Positions 42,701 through 51,900 of a stretch of 57,585 bases of DNA are shown piece by piece. The position numbers and the translations under genes were made by a program. A model generated the notes under the pieces. The model searched no databases, was not told the DNA's origin, and worked only from the letters and a program-made list of their open reading frames with translations. The DNA comes from Sebaldella sp. (GTDB lineage: Bacteria; Fusobacteriota; Fusobacteriia; Fusobacteriales; Leptotrichiaceae). Each line of letters begins with the position of its first letter. Within the stretch, counting starts at the first letter, position 1. The DNA lies in assembly GCA_018058425.1 (NCBI GenBank), contig JAGOZX010000009.1:1-57585 (forward strand), written 5' to 3'.

Positions 42701-44805
42701 TAACATTATCAGATTATAGTGTAGGGATGTACGGTCAAAATGGAATAATGACTAATAATGGGACAATAGAAGTAGGGAAATCAGATGTAGACAGTCTAGT
42801 AAAAAGATTTTCAGTAGGAATGTATACAGAGACAGGCAAGATAGTAAATAACCAAGGAGCAGTAGTAAATGTATCTAAAGAAGCTGGAGTAGGAATGTTT
42901 GCTAGTGGAATAGAAATAAAGGATGCTAGTGGAAATGTAATTGGTTATGGAGAATCAGGAACAGCAGAAAATCATGGAATAATAAATGTTACAGGAGATA
43001 AAGCTTATGGAATACAGGCTATAAATTCAGCAAAGGTATATAATGGAGCAACAGGAGTAATAAATGTAGCTGGAACAGGTTCAAAGGGAATAGCTGCAAC
43101 AAGTTATTCAGAAATAACAAATGAAGGAATAATAAATGTATCAGGAACAAATACACAAGGAATCTATATAGATAGAGGAGCAAGTTTTAATAATATAGGT
43201 TCTGGACAAGTAGTAGTATCAGGAGTAGGAAATACAGGAGTTTATATAGGAACAGGAGGAGTCCTGCTAAATCAGGGAGGACTTGTGATAAACTCAGGAG
43301 GAACAGCCGTAATAGATGGAGGAGGTTCACTTCAAAATATAGGTAAAATAGTAATAAATGGGCCTACGATATCATTTAATGGAGTAGAGATAACGAATGT
43401 AGGAACTATACAGATAAATGGAAAATTAGAATTTACAGATAATATATTATTAAATACAATAGCAGGAGAAGTAGGTAAAATAGAAGTAGAAGGCTTAAGT
43501 GGAAAAGGAAATATAATATTATCACCAGGAGCAACACAGGGAACTAATCATGAAGTTTATCAAGTGCAGTTATTAGATGGATTGGGTGCAAATATACCAT
43601 CAGGAGAACTGTCAGTAATATCACAGTCAGTGAGCTTTATAGGAGAAAAGTACTATGATAGCAGTACAGGAAGTTATGTATTTACACTGACTAAGATACC
43701 TTACATGGAATTATTACAAAATACAGAAGCAGTGGAATTTGGAAAAGGCTTAGACCAACTATATGGAAAAGCTAGAGGAAAAGAATTAGAAATGTTTGAT
43801 GCTATGGATATGATATCAAATAAGGATGAGTTAGCAGAAACATTTGATATGGAATTAAGAGGAAATATATATGCTAATATCCAACAGAGAATGATGGATG
43901 TAAATAGTGTATTTGAATCAGCGTATAAACAGTTGAAATCAGAAGATAATAGAACAAAGAAATCGTCAAAGATTACAGCAATTTATGTAAATGGAAATGC
44001 ATCTGACAGTAACCCAGGTGTGGAAGACTACGATTATCAATCAACAGGAATAATGTATCTAAATGAGAAAGAAGAATTTACATATGGAAAAACACTAGGA
44101 TATTCATTAGGGTTTGTACAGAGTAAGTTTGACTTTGATAGAGGATCAAAAGAAGATGTATCAAGTCTAAAAGCCGGAATAGGTTATGAGCAGTACTTAA
44201 ATAAGAATAGTAAGTTTAAATTCGTAACAAGAGGAGAATTAGGATTAAACTACCATGATACAGAAAGAGAAATAGTATTAAGTAATGGAACTTATAAAAA
44301 TGATGCGGATTATTTCTCAGGAACTGTGGAGTTAAAAAATCAATTAAGATATGATTTTCCAATAAAGTCAAATAATATGAATTTTGGAGTATATGGAAGT
44401 TTTAATTTAGGATATGGAAAATATCAAGGATTTACAGAAAGTGGAGATGGAATATACCTTGATGTGAAATCAGAAGATTACTATTCAGTGAGACCGGGAG
44501 TGGGAGTAGATGGAGAAATTTCATATGTAACAGGAAAAGGTAATAAACTGTCACTAGAATTAGGGGCATCATACGAATATGAATTTATAGATCCATATGG
44601 AGATGGGAATCAAGTAAAGATAAAGGATACAACAGCTGATTATTATAGATTAGAAGCACCGAAAGATGTAAAAAATATTTTAAAAGGAAATATAGGTGTG
44701 GGATATGAAATAAATGAAGCGCTTAAAATAGGAGCAAAAATTGAGCAGACTATATCATCAACAGATGAAACAAAGTATCAATTAGGACTTACTTGGAAAT
44801 TCTAA
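33733..44805 (+). CDS. Giant type Va autotransporter adhesin, 3690 aa (module 1)
   Basis: A single 11-kb frame encodes a self-displaying outer-membrane protein. A long basic N-terminus precedes the hydrophobic signal core (SSGLVLSILLTGG, cleavage near 40). The region to ~180 has charged helices and the fusobacterial autotransporter pattern LEQQGDQVIKSPF. Residues ~184-322 are Pro/Thr/Val-rich. The passenger (~330-3300) is built of irregular repeats with recurring VGIY/GIYxK and NxGxI turns, expected to fold as a long beta-helix. A short helical segment (MDMISNKDELAETFDMELRG) leads into the barrel (~3415-3690), which ends in Phe. Length is close to Fap2. Adhesion is inferred from the family. 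AAAGGA precedes the ATG; the FadA-like gene is 31 nt upstream. Confidence 0.9.
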   Translation: MKNILAKLEKDFKSKLKNNRKISYSSGLVLSILLTGGISTATETSKMLKKAESITSNEDLSKVAGKLREEIRRAHLENEEKLKNSDWELWRLEQQGDQVIKSPFYNYLLSTLGEYRHVKTEGKDWKYGSRSDTAEDLQRNILNEYLGISNTKRRTSGWITETNTGSSGSNAWDENTKIYDHTAVFTTIPSVNIPLVTEPIEPEIVLSEIVVPNIPAAPSVTIQPITVNVTAPTVTAPGAPTVPSSLNIAAPADIVVSTFSPNINIEVSEVKVPTFSDVAPPNLEFTAPTLSVSPQTTPTITPPTPTIKTPSAPTAPNFKAFNRGRGEWLGGFTNIRGVNSFDRKIKAWEQGLRKIRINDQPMFNVGGVVQGHGKGSSSTVMAVTNSNGVVTNKYDQIQIMNGAPGGTPTNQYGPNPFPIEVSPVGFAAIAPGQWVSAEDNDTLQGFSTTRYQQKWLFQGTPIVQDMNIIIGGSTQYTTAIFAQFTNIRMNRVAIELRGSTIIGQLDIRGAYNVEFKDLDINITGNSNSILTTYSASNVGGSPSTVSMLPATTWGKAHIDNVTNSSSINFGGTSLTASTSENTIFYVASPSINRWTGASVWYPLPGTSTPVYQSNSEKYLMYAPVFGNVKVENTNGNIGFTGSSNVGVWVTNYVPDRTKWAKGLAPELDLGIVELQGDKNVAYYLAGNNARPDKNAVFQGNIKADIKIGTNIDGKGGVTQIGTGNIGTNDNKKSEDNVGIYVGSGQRAEMNNTVGTIFQEYFPATLDFKVDTAMYPNVIGIADGTQIGYSYLTADPIKSLKIKDFETEFGKFSKNGIALVAKNGTVIDINKGSLITDNAGTGADRAEGTTMFYAEGVWYNPRKAMTTGVYDKEAYGRGESQTGKKNIADFNTEINIADNIVMSSYEGVALFAKDGGKINAKDISMDGYGSIGAFASGVNDLTNTILSDNTGAGSKVDTVITVDNISALGKGTKTDLNDGTNDNIGVAAITVSEDGLIKGTGSTTITVLGDLTVNGVGAFAKGDKAVVNVQGTGSTINTGVNGALVALQGGKVNFSGGTIEHKSTWRDLVTGESSHDGKLTFYADDTAGSNINFNGSTVINMHNGVAFYGDTNDYSATNTAQAGETGKYTGMNNVTINLQDNGVNLGVFKNLSGLVWDSSNSYLNGSTGLKNVPKVAGINPGSYWYSSSLDGGSMVVRTDVNRDNIVSLDSFNKIIMERVGVTLDSGYTIKSTTDGNGLVMGSNSSSIGAPSNTESGYTIKGTVDIASTASTTNVGAYVSFGHILTDTTGKIKVDQGVGAYGVNGSKIENKGSIEITEKADSEIGIGIAGLSTRVKSDGSGDPDTPEIYGTDNTAITSLLTAKVIDISNEGKISVYKSGSTLAKGAVGIYVDNNAGTAQNRVSISNSGTIELGAESAGIQIKGTNGGELTLKTNTVGITNIKVGANGVGILAENSSIKFDGDYKFDIGLGGIALEMNKSNTHTLVNNPTLTIINDEIDTNITTAPTFATGIYYDRKEGDNEVNNFNLTLTSTTPSADKSAIIGLYIKGKETTALDMTTLTNTGNISAGGYDYGIYADKTNVLNTGNVSVGANGTGIVVMDGKLTTADNLISVTGKNGVGLYIKGVTANPLSDRELIITDGSGSMNVTGDEGVGIFAADNVKVLNSGQIVLSDSATATTQLRKTGMYLEETKKDNELTSTGLIAVGKDNIGVYGLNSKFKNNGQILVNEQTGLQNIGIYTKSSGTSESFDIENRGIITVNGQKSIGIYASSEAGNTGSIKMSTGAITVNSANPTSATNIPLGVYVKGDNINVSSTSSTTTVGENAVGIYLDGRSTLGTNAESFTGKYDLSSANSKLGVGAYLKGGAQAENGTITIKSTASQGTGTAGVIRPIGLLYAKNTDPSGLINGMNIIVDTGSQEIIGLYTEEVAKFKNTGNLTLNAMGIGGYFKETQLENRGNVLVNADSAYGLYVASDGNTVTSSSNYGQLNVNSGNSVGLVVTNKAEVSNSTDGSGTGTINSNSANGSIGVYATNQGKFINDIGAIVNSTQAKIGLNSGSIGIVAKGGLIENRGIINSENIGVYGTTGTSATEINHTGTLNINSGTGIYLKDTGLSNTVLANLNGGTIKVALGVDDKSAVVAEERAKIVLNGTDITVNDSSNAIALMGDSGKKSTLEMKSGNIKIGSQGVGIYSKESDIFLDSGYTGTIELGEKSTGIYVDEKSNLSGTGTINIKYVGTDKGTGIFYKEGIRDNKASVNSGALNDNLINIYGENLSLTNSAEQVVGKNGIGIYVAGTTSAPSIVTNNAELKLNGEGSMGIYAKDNTTITSLGTISGSNSKNDKIGVFLDGGDITGTLDYTFEVDGGIGIYMKKYMGYSGQMRLTGTSYNDGVNDYRAIGILVDKAAGTGTLAANLEMSGANGIGIYLDSNNISGPNLTYTGQLDMNATSGDLEKGIGVYVNEATTFNLGTGGAVNIAGDNNIGFYVADGGTLNIGNGSVTNTENGIFAYLAGGNMTFAPGGSLGINYVNIIAASGGSLINHNSILTGKSGLQATGGIPTATKILNDVDGIITSHTLGAVAIAGEDGADIENAGRIVMTGDGSIGFYTNGATALSSGTVEVKDNSIAYYAKDVNNKGTVLTISSGAVTTLGNNSILLAADEGGKIDYQGGHIILGDNKYGALIGGANSSNVKSEINFHNNDITVGKESVAVILKEGGEINSTLGNINLGEKGVGIYSMGDVTGVSTLGRTINLGLEATGIYSEKGTNTVLSGNIQSSSIGAKGIVNKNKTSLVSGSITNNGNINLLGNESIGIYGENLNLIENLSGKTVEVGDSTLKSSVGIYGENTVSVRNDGNILFGSGAVGIYGKGINSLVNSSTGIITNNNKTNGTGMYAKDSLVENRGQILLGDTSNGIYTENGLIDNYGDITVGNYNSSGIYGSGTTNINHNSGTIKIGSNSVGLATINGNIVNNGTLLATGEETTYIYSKNGNALNNNILTLSDYSVGMYGQNGIMTNNGTIEVGKSDVDSLVKRFSVGMYTETGKIVNNQGAVVNVSKEAGVGMFASGIEIKDASGNVIGYGESGTAENHGIINVTGDKAYGIQAINSAKVYNGATGVINVAGTGSKGIAATSYSEITNEGIINVSGTNTQGIYIDRGASFNNIGSGQVVVSGVGNTGVYIGTGGVLLNQGGLVINSGGTAVIDGGGSLQNIGKIVINGPTISFNGVEITNVGTIQINGKLEFTDNILLNTIAGEVGKIEVEGLSGKGNIILSPGATQGTNHEVYQVQLLDGLGANIPSGELSVISQSVSFIGEKYYDSSTGSYVFTLTKIPYMELLQNTEAVEFGKGLDQLYGKARGKELEMFDAMDMISNKDELAETFDMELRGNIYANIQQRMMDVNSVFESAYKQLKSEDNRTKKSSKITAIYVNGNASDSNPGVEDYDYQSTGIMYLNEKEEFTYGKTLGYSLGFVQSKFDFDRGSKEDVSSLKAGIGYEQYLNKNSKFKFVTRGELGLNYHDTEREIVLSNGTYKNDADYFSGTVELKNQLRYDFPIKSNNMNFGVYGSFNLGYGKYQGFTESGDGIYLDVKSEDYYSVRPGVGVDGEISYVTGKGNKLSLELGASYEYEFIDPYGDGNQVKIKDTTADYYRLEAPKDVKNILKGNIGVGYEINEALKIGAKIEQTISSTDETKYQLGLTWKF

Positions 44806-44814
44806 TATTAAAGG

Positions 44815-44842
44815 AAAAGCAGGAGCGAAGGCTCCTGTTTTT
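44815..44842 (+). terminator. Terminator after autotransporter 1
   Basis: CAGGAGC (44820-44826) pairs with GCTCCTG (44831-44837) around GAAG, with upstream AAAA and downstream TTTTT. The stem is the same as in the terminator after autotransporter 2. Confidence 0.85.
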
Positions 44843-44900
44843 GTTATGAAAATATTTTTGGGATGAGGGAGTGAGTATTATAGAAAGAAGGGAAACCACA

Positions 44901-44937
44901 GATTCTCACGTTGTTTCACTCCTCAGAATGACAAATT
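44901..44937. repeat. Short dispersed intergenic repeat, copy B
   Basis: From GATTCTCAC to AGAATGACAAATT; 33 of 37 positions match copy A at 29517-29553. Like copy A it follows a terminator within about 100 nt. Confidence 0.6.
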
Positions 44938-45237
44938 GGAGGGTTTTCCTAACTTTTATAGAGATTCTAAAAATACATAGAAATTCTTTGTGGTAATTAT
45001 AAAATGTGTTAATTGATGTACATTTAAGTAGTCGAAATATTGGAGAATATATAGAATAAAATAATTATCTGTTTAGTTAAAATTTTAAATTTTATCATGA
45101 TATATGTGTTTGAAATAATTTAAAATAAAAATATAAAATATTAAAAAAAACTAATCTTTTATTTGCCTTAGAGACTAGAGTTACTATAAAATTTGCATGC
45201 GTGTAAAAAAATAAGCTTTCATAGAGTAATAAATTTA

Positions 45238-45266
45238 TTGCGTGCTAATATTAAAAATGGTATAAT
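45238..45266 (+). promoter_or_regulatory. Extended -10 promoter of adhesin module 2
   Basis: TTGCGT (45238-45243), a 17-nt spacer ending in TGG, and a perfect TATAAT (45261-45266). It is the same architecture as at module 1 but with a ~255-nt leader to the FadA-like ATG, which leaves room for leader regulation. Confidence 0.6.
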
Positions 45267-45527
45267 CCTAGAAATACATTAACTAAAAAAATGAAAGTAA
45301 AATAATTTTTTTGTTATTAATTATTTAAGGATACAATGGAATTGTAGGTTAGGTTTTTTAGTTTAAAATGTAGGATAATATTACAAGAAAATGAAAAAGC
45401 ATGGGAAATGCCATTAAAACACGTGACACATAAATGTGTATATAGATATTATAATTGTATACGAAATTAAAAAGCTAAATATACTTTAATTTAAGTAATT
45501 AAAGTAAATCTATAAAAGGAGGAAAAA

Positions 45528-45935
45528 ATGAAAGTAAAAGTAATTTTAGTTATTTCTGTAATTTTTATTTTCGGACAAATTTTGGGGGCGAAAGATGTAA
45601 AATTGTCACCAACAGAAAGAAAGAAAATGAACATAGAAATCAATAAAATAGAAAAAAGAGTAAATGCAATTAGTAAAGAAGTCGAACAATATAAATCTGA
45701 TAAAGCTAGGTTAGATGAATTAGAAGCCAGATTAGATAAGTTGAATAATATTGAATCTTTACCACCAGAATTAGCAGATGCAAATTTAAAATTAGAAAAT
45801 ACAGAACAGGGTATAGTACATATAAATGAGAAAATAGAATATTACAAAAGTGTAACAAAGGGAATGGAAGAGGAGGAAATACAAATAAAAGAAATGAGAG
45901 AGAATGTAAAAACTCTAAACAAAGAAATCAAATAA
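45528..45935 (+). CDS. FadA-like secreted coiled-coil protein (module 2)
   Basis: A 135-aa paralogue of the module 1 protein, with 100 of 135 positions identical by eye and no gaps. The signal peptide ends near LGA/KD. The helical core (RKKMNIEINKIEKRV) and IEYYKSVTKGM are invariant between copies. Changes concentrate in the signal peptide, around residues 19-29 and in the last 25 residues. Conservation of the core suggests a structural role or fixed partner; the changed C-terminal helix could match its own autotransporter. AAAGGAGGAAAAA precedes the ATG. It is 35 nt upstream of autotransporter 2. Confidence 0.7.
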   Translation: MKVKVILVISVIFIFGQILGAKDVKLSPTERKKMNIEINKIEKRVNAISKEVEQYKSDKARLDELEARLDKLNNIESLPPELADANLKLENTEQGIVHINEKIEYYKSVTKGMEEEEIQIKEMRENVKTLNKEIK

Positions 45936-45970
45936 AAAATTATTATTATTTTATGAAAGCGTAGGGAAGA

Positions 45971-48900
45971 ATGAAAAATATATTGAATCTATTAGAAAAG
46001 GATTTTAAATCAAAACTTAAAAATAACAATAAAATAAAATACTCTAGCGGGTTAGTCTTATCAGTGTTAATGACAGGAAGTGTATCAAATGCAGCAGAAA
46101 CATCAAAAGTATTAAAAAAAGCAGAAAATATAACTTCTGATGAAGATTTAGCTAAAGTTGCAGATAAGTTAAGGGAAGAAATTAAAAAAGCACGTTTAGA
46201 AAATGAAAAAAGATTGAAAAACAATGATTGGGAACTTTGGAGATTAGAGCAACAAGGGGATCAAGTAATAAAGTCACCATTTCAGAGCTATTTATTTACA
46301 GGTCTGGGAGAATATAAACATGTAAAAACAGAAGGTAAAGACTGGAAGTATGGAAGTAGAACTGACACAGCTGAGGATTTACAAAGAAATATATTAAGTG
46401 ATTATTTGGGAATACCAAGAACAAAAAGAGGTACTACAGGATGGATAACTGAAACAAATACAGGAAATAGCACAAGAAATCCATGGAGTGAAAATACAAA
46501 GACATATGATCATACAGCTATATTTACAACAATACCGTCTGTAAATATACCATTAGTAACAGAACCAATAGAACCTGAAATGGTTTTATCAGAAATAGTG
46601 GTACCTAATGTACCAGCAGCACCTTCAGTAACAATACAACCAATAACTGTAAATATAAGTACTCCAAGTGTGACAGCACCTGGAGCACCAACAGCACCAG
46701 TTTCACTGGGAGTGACAGCACCAGCTGATGTGACAGTGTCTACATTTTCACCAAATATAAATATAGAAGTAAGTGAAGTAAGGGTTCCAACATTTTCGGA
46801 TGTTATACCTCCAAATTTAGTATTTGCAGCACCTAGTTTAAGTGTATCACCACAGGTGCCGCCTTCAATAATACCACCAACACCAACTGTAAGAACACCG
46901 TCTTCTCCAACGGCGCCAGATTTTAATGCGTTCACAAGAGGAAGAGGAAACTGGCTGGGAGGATTTTCATTTATTCAAGGAGCAAATACTTTTGATAGAA
47001 AAATGAAAGCTTGGGAGCAAGGTGTTCCTTTACCGAGTAGGTTATCGATTAATAGTCAGGTAATGTTTAATGTAGGTGGAGTAGTACGGGGGCATGGAAA
47101 AGGTTCTGTTAGTACTATAACTGCTGTTACAGGTACAACTGGAGTAGTAACAAATAAATATGAGCAGATACAAATAATGAATGGAGCAGCAGGAGGAACG
47201 CCCACAAATCAGTACAGTGGAAATGCAGTTCCACTTGAAGTAAGTCCTGTTGCTTTTCCAGCTATACCAGTTGGGGGATGGGTATCTGCAGAAGATAATG
47301 ACACTTTACAAGGCTTTAGCCCTTCTAGATTCCAGCAATCATGGCTATTTCAAGGAACTCCAATAGTACAAGATATGAACATAGTAATAGGTGGATCACA
47401 ATCATATTCTACAGCAATTTTTGCACAAGTTGGAAATATAAGAATGAATAGAGTGGCAATAGAATTAAGAGGAAGAACTATAATAGGACAGCTTGATATA
47501 AGAAGTCCCTATAATGTGGAGTTTAATGATTTAGATATAAATATAACAGGGAATTCAAATAGTTTATTAACTACATATTCTGGGTCAAATACAGAAGGAG
47601 CACCAGCTACAATAGATATGAGAACAAGAAGTAACTGGGGAATAGCTTTTGTTGATGGTATTACCAATTCTAGTGCTATAAATTTTGGAGGAACTAGTCT
47701 AACAGCTAGTACTAGTGAGAATGCTATATTTTACTTGGCTCCTCCAACTATAGGTAGATGGACTGGAGCAAGTGCTTGGTATGGATTACCTGGAACAAGC
47801 GCCCCTTTATTATACGAATCTAATTCTCAGAAATATCTTATGTATGCACCAGCATTTGGAAATGTAAAAGTAGAAAATACAAATGGAAAAGTAGGATTTA
47901 CAGGTAGTGGTAATGTAGGAATATGGGTGTCAAATTATGTGCCTGATAGAACAAAATGGGCTACAGGACTTGCACCAGGATTAGACTTAGGTGTAGTAGA
48001 GTTACAGGGAGATAAAAATGTAGGATACTATCTTGCAGGTAATACTACAAGACCAGATAGAAATGCTGTATTTCAGGGAAATATAAAAGCAGATATAAAA
48101 TTTGGAACTGATATAGATGGACAAGGTGGAACTACACAAATAGGAACAGGAAATATAGGAACTAATGATAATAAAAAAAGTGAAGATAATGTGGGAATAT
48201 ATGTATCTTCAGGGCAAAGAGCAGAATTAAATAATACTGTAGGAACTGCTTTTCAGGAATATTTTCCAGCAACATTAGATTTTAGAGTGGATACTGTAAC
48301 TTATCCAGGTATGATAGGAATAGCTAATGGATCACAAATTGGTTATTTATATTTAACTGCGGATCCTATTAAAAGCTTAAAAATTCAAAATTTTGATACA
48401 GAATTTGGAAAATTTTCTAAAAATGGGATTGCTTTAGTAGCTAAGAATGGAACTGTAGTAGATATAAACAAAGGTTCTTTAATATCTGATAATGCAGGAA
48501 CAGGCACTCTAAGAGCAGAAGGAACAACTATGTTTTATGCAGAGGGAGTTTGGTATAATCCTAGAAAAGCAATGACAACAGGAGTATATGATAAAGAAGC
48601 TTATGGAAGAGGAGAAAGTCAAACTGGTAGAAAATATCTAGTAGATTTTAATACTGCTATTAATATAGCTGATAATATAGCTATGAGTAGTTACGAAGGA
48701 GTGGCACTTTTTGCTAAAGATGGCGGAAAGATAAGTGCCAAAGATATATCAATGAATGGTTATAGTTCAATAGGAGCATTTGCATCAGGAATAAATGATC
48801 TTACAGGAACAATTTTATCTAATAATACAGGAACTGGAACTAAGGCAGATACTGAAATTACTGTAAATAATATTTCAGCATTAGGAACTGGAACAAAAAC

Positions 48901-51900
48901 TGATCTAAATGATGGAACTAATGATAACATAGGTGTAGCAGCAATAACTATTTCAGAAAATGGACTAACAAAAGGAACAGGAAGTACAACAATAACAGTT
49001 TTAGGAGATTTAACTGTTAATGGAGTAGGTGCCTTTGCAAAAGGGGATAAAGCTGTAGTAAATGTACAGGGGACAGGAAGTACAATAAAAACAGGAGAAA
49101 ATGGGGCTTTAGTAGCTTTAAAAGGTGGTAAAGTAAACTTTTCTGGAGGAACAATAGAGCATAAAAGTACATGGACAAATTCTGTAACAGGTGAATCAAG
49201 TCATGATGGTAAATTAACTTTTTATGCAGATGATACAGCAGGATCTAGCATTAATTTTAAAGGTCCAACAACAATGAATATATATAATGGAGTGGTGTTT
49301 TATGGTGATGCCAAAGATTATAGTTCAACAAATACTGTATTAGCTGGAGAAACAGGGAAGTACACTGGAATGAACAATGTTACAATAAACTTACAAAATA
49401 ACGGAGTAAATTTAGGTGTATTTAAAAATGCATCAGGTCTAATATGGGATTCAGCAAACAGTTATTTAAATGGAGCAACAGGATTAAAAAATGTACCTAA
49501 GGTTGCGGCTATTAATCCAGGATCATATTGGTATTCATCATCTCTTGATGGTGGGAATATAGCAATTAAGACAAATGTAAATAGGGATAATAGTGCAACA
49601 CCAGATGCATTTAATAAAATAACAATGGAAAGAGTGGGAGTGACACTAGATTCAGGGTATACAATAAAATCAACAACAGATGGAAATGGACTAGTATTGG
49701 GATCAAATGCTGTAACAGCATTAGGAACTCCAAGTAATACAGAGTCAGGATATACAATAAAAGGAACAGTAGATATAGCAAGTACAACACCAGCTACAAA
49801 TGTAGGAGCTTATGTAAGTTTTGGGCATATACTAACAGATACTACAGGAAAGATAAAAGTAGATCAAGGTGTGGGAGCATATGGAGTAAATGGAAGTAAA
49901 ATTGAGAACAAAGGAACTATAGAAATAACTAAAAAATCTGATTCAGGAACTGGAATTGGAATAGTTGGTTTAACAACAAGAGTTAAAAATGATGGAAGCG
50001 GTGATCCTGATACACCAGAAGTATATGGGACAGATAATACTTCTATAGCGTCATTATCAACAGCTAAAGTAATTGATATATCTAATACAGGTAAAATAAG
50101 TATCTATAAATCAGGTTCAACTTTAGCAAAGGGTGCAGTAGGAATATATGTAGATAATAATACAGGTGTAGCTCAAAATAGAGTTTCTGTTAGTAATGGT
50201 GGAACAATAGAATTAGGAGATGAAAGTGCTGGTATTCAAATAAAGGGGACAAATGGCGGCGAGTTAACATTAAAAACGAATACAGCAGGAATAACAAATA
50301 TAAAAGTTGGTGCAGGTGGAATTGGAATATTAGCTGAAAACAGTAGTATCAAATTTGATGGAAACTATAAATTTGATATAGGTTTAGGTGGAATAGCTTT
50401 AGGGATGGATAAAAGTAATGTATTTTCATTAAGCAATAGTCCAACTTTAACAATAATAAATGACGAGACAGATGTAGCGATAAAAACAAATCCAACATTT
50501 GTAACAGGACTTTATTATGATAGAAAAGAAGGCGATAATGAAGTAAATAACTTTAATTTAACTCTTACTTCAACAACACCAAGTGCAGATAAAAGTGCAA
50601 TAATAGGACTATATATAAAAGGGAAAGAGACAACAGCCCTTGATATGACAACACTAACAAATGCAGGAAATATATCAGCAGGAGGATATGATTACGGAAT
50701 CTATGCGGATAAAACAAATGTGTTAAATACAGGAATAATAACAGTAGGGGCAAATGGAACAGGAATAGTCGTAATGGACGGAAAGATTACAACAGCTGAT
50801 AATTTAATAAATGTAAGCGGTTCAAATGGAGTAGGGATATATATAAAAGGGGTAACAGCTAGTCCATTATCAGATAGAAAGCTAATAATAACAGATGGTT
50901 CAGGTTCTATGAATGTAACTGGAGATGAAGGAGTAGGAGTATTTGCCTCAGGAAATGTGCAAGTATTAAATAATGGGCAGATAGTATTGTCTAATTCACC
51001 TACAGCTGGAACTCAGTTGAGAAAAACAGGGATGTATCTAGAAGGAACTAAAAAAGATAATGAACTAACAAGTACAGGAATAATATCAGTAGGAAAAGAT
51101 AATATAGGTATTTATGGGCTAAATTCTAAATTTAAAAATAGTGGTAATATAATGGTGCATGAATTAACTGGACTTCAAAATATTGGTATTTATACAAAAT
51201 CGTCTGGGACATCTGATTATTTTGGTGTAGAAAATACAGGTACAATAAATGTAGAGGGACAAAAAAGTATAGGCATATATGCCTTAGCAGAAGCAGGAAA
51301 TACAGGTAGTGTAAAAATGTCATCTGGATCAATATTTGTAAAATCTGCTAATCCTACAAGTACAACAAATATACCTCTTGGTGTGTATGTAAAAGGTGAT
51401 AATACAAATGTATCATCAACAAGCTCAACAACAACAGTGGGAGAAAATGCTGTAGGAGTGTATTTAGATGGAAGGTCAACTTTAGGTACAAATGCAGAAA
51501 ACTATGTAGGAAGCTATAATTTATCATCAGCAAATAATAAGCTTGGAGTAGGGGCATATTTAAAAGGTGGAGCTCAAGCACAATCAGGAACAATAACAAT
51601 AAAAAGTACTATATCACAGGGAACAGGAACAGCAGGAGTAATAAGACCAATAGGATTATTATATGCTAAAAATCTTGACCCAGCTGGTTTAGTAAATGGT
51701 TTAAATATAACTATAGATACAGGAAGTCAAGAAATAATAGGGTTATACGCAGAAGAAGTGGCAAAGTTAAAAAATACAGGAAATTTAATACTGAATTCAA
51801 CAGGAATTGGCGGATACTTTAAAGATACACAGCTAGAAAATAGGGGGAATGTATCAGTAAATGCAAATTTAGGATATGGACTTTATGTAGCATCAGATGG

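Larger units (their letters stand above)
44843..45527. other. Intergenic region between the two adhesin modules
   Basis: About 685 nt of AT-rich DNA with no ORF. It contains dispersed repeat copy B, the module 2 promoter (45238-45266) and an ACACAT-AA-ATGTGT inverted repeat (45426-45439) just upstream of a further TATAAT (45450-45455). It is unlike the region upstream of module 1 apart from the last ~25 nt before the FadA-like gene. Confidence 0.5.

Noticed and set aside
37000..43400. CRISPR-like or tandem DNA repeats in the autotransporter passenger
   Set aside because: The repeats are protein-level, of variable length and spacing, and in an uninterrupted reading frame. There are no identical direct repeats with uniform spacers.
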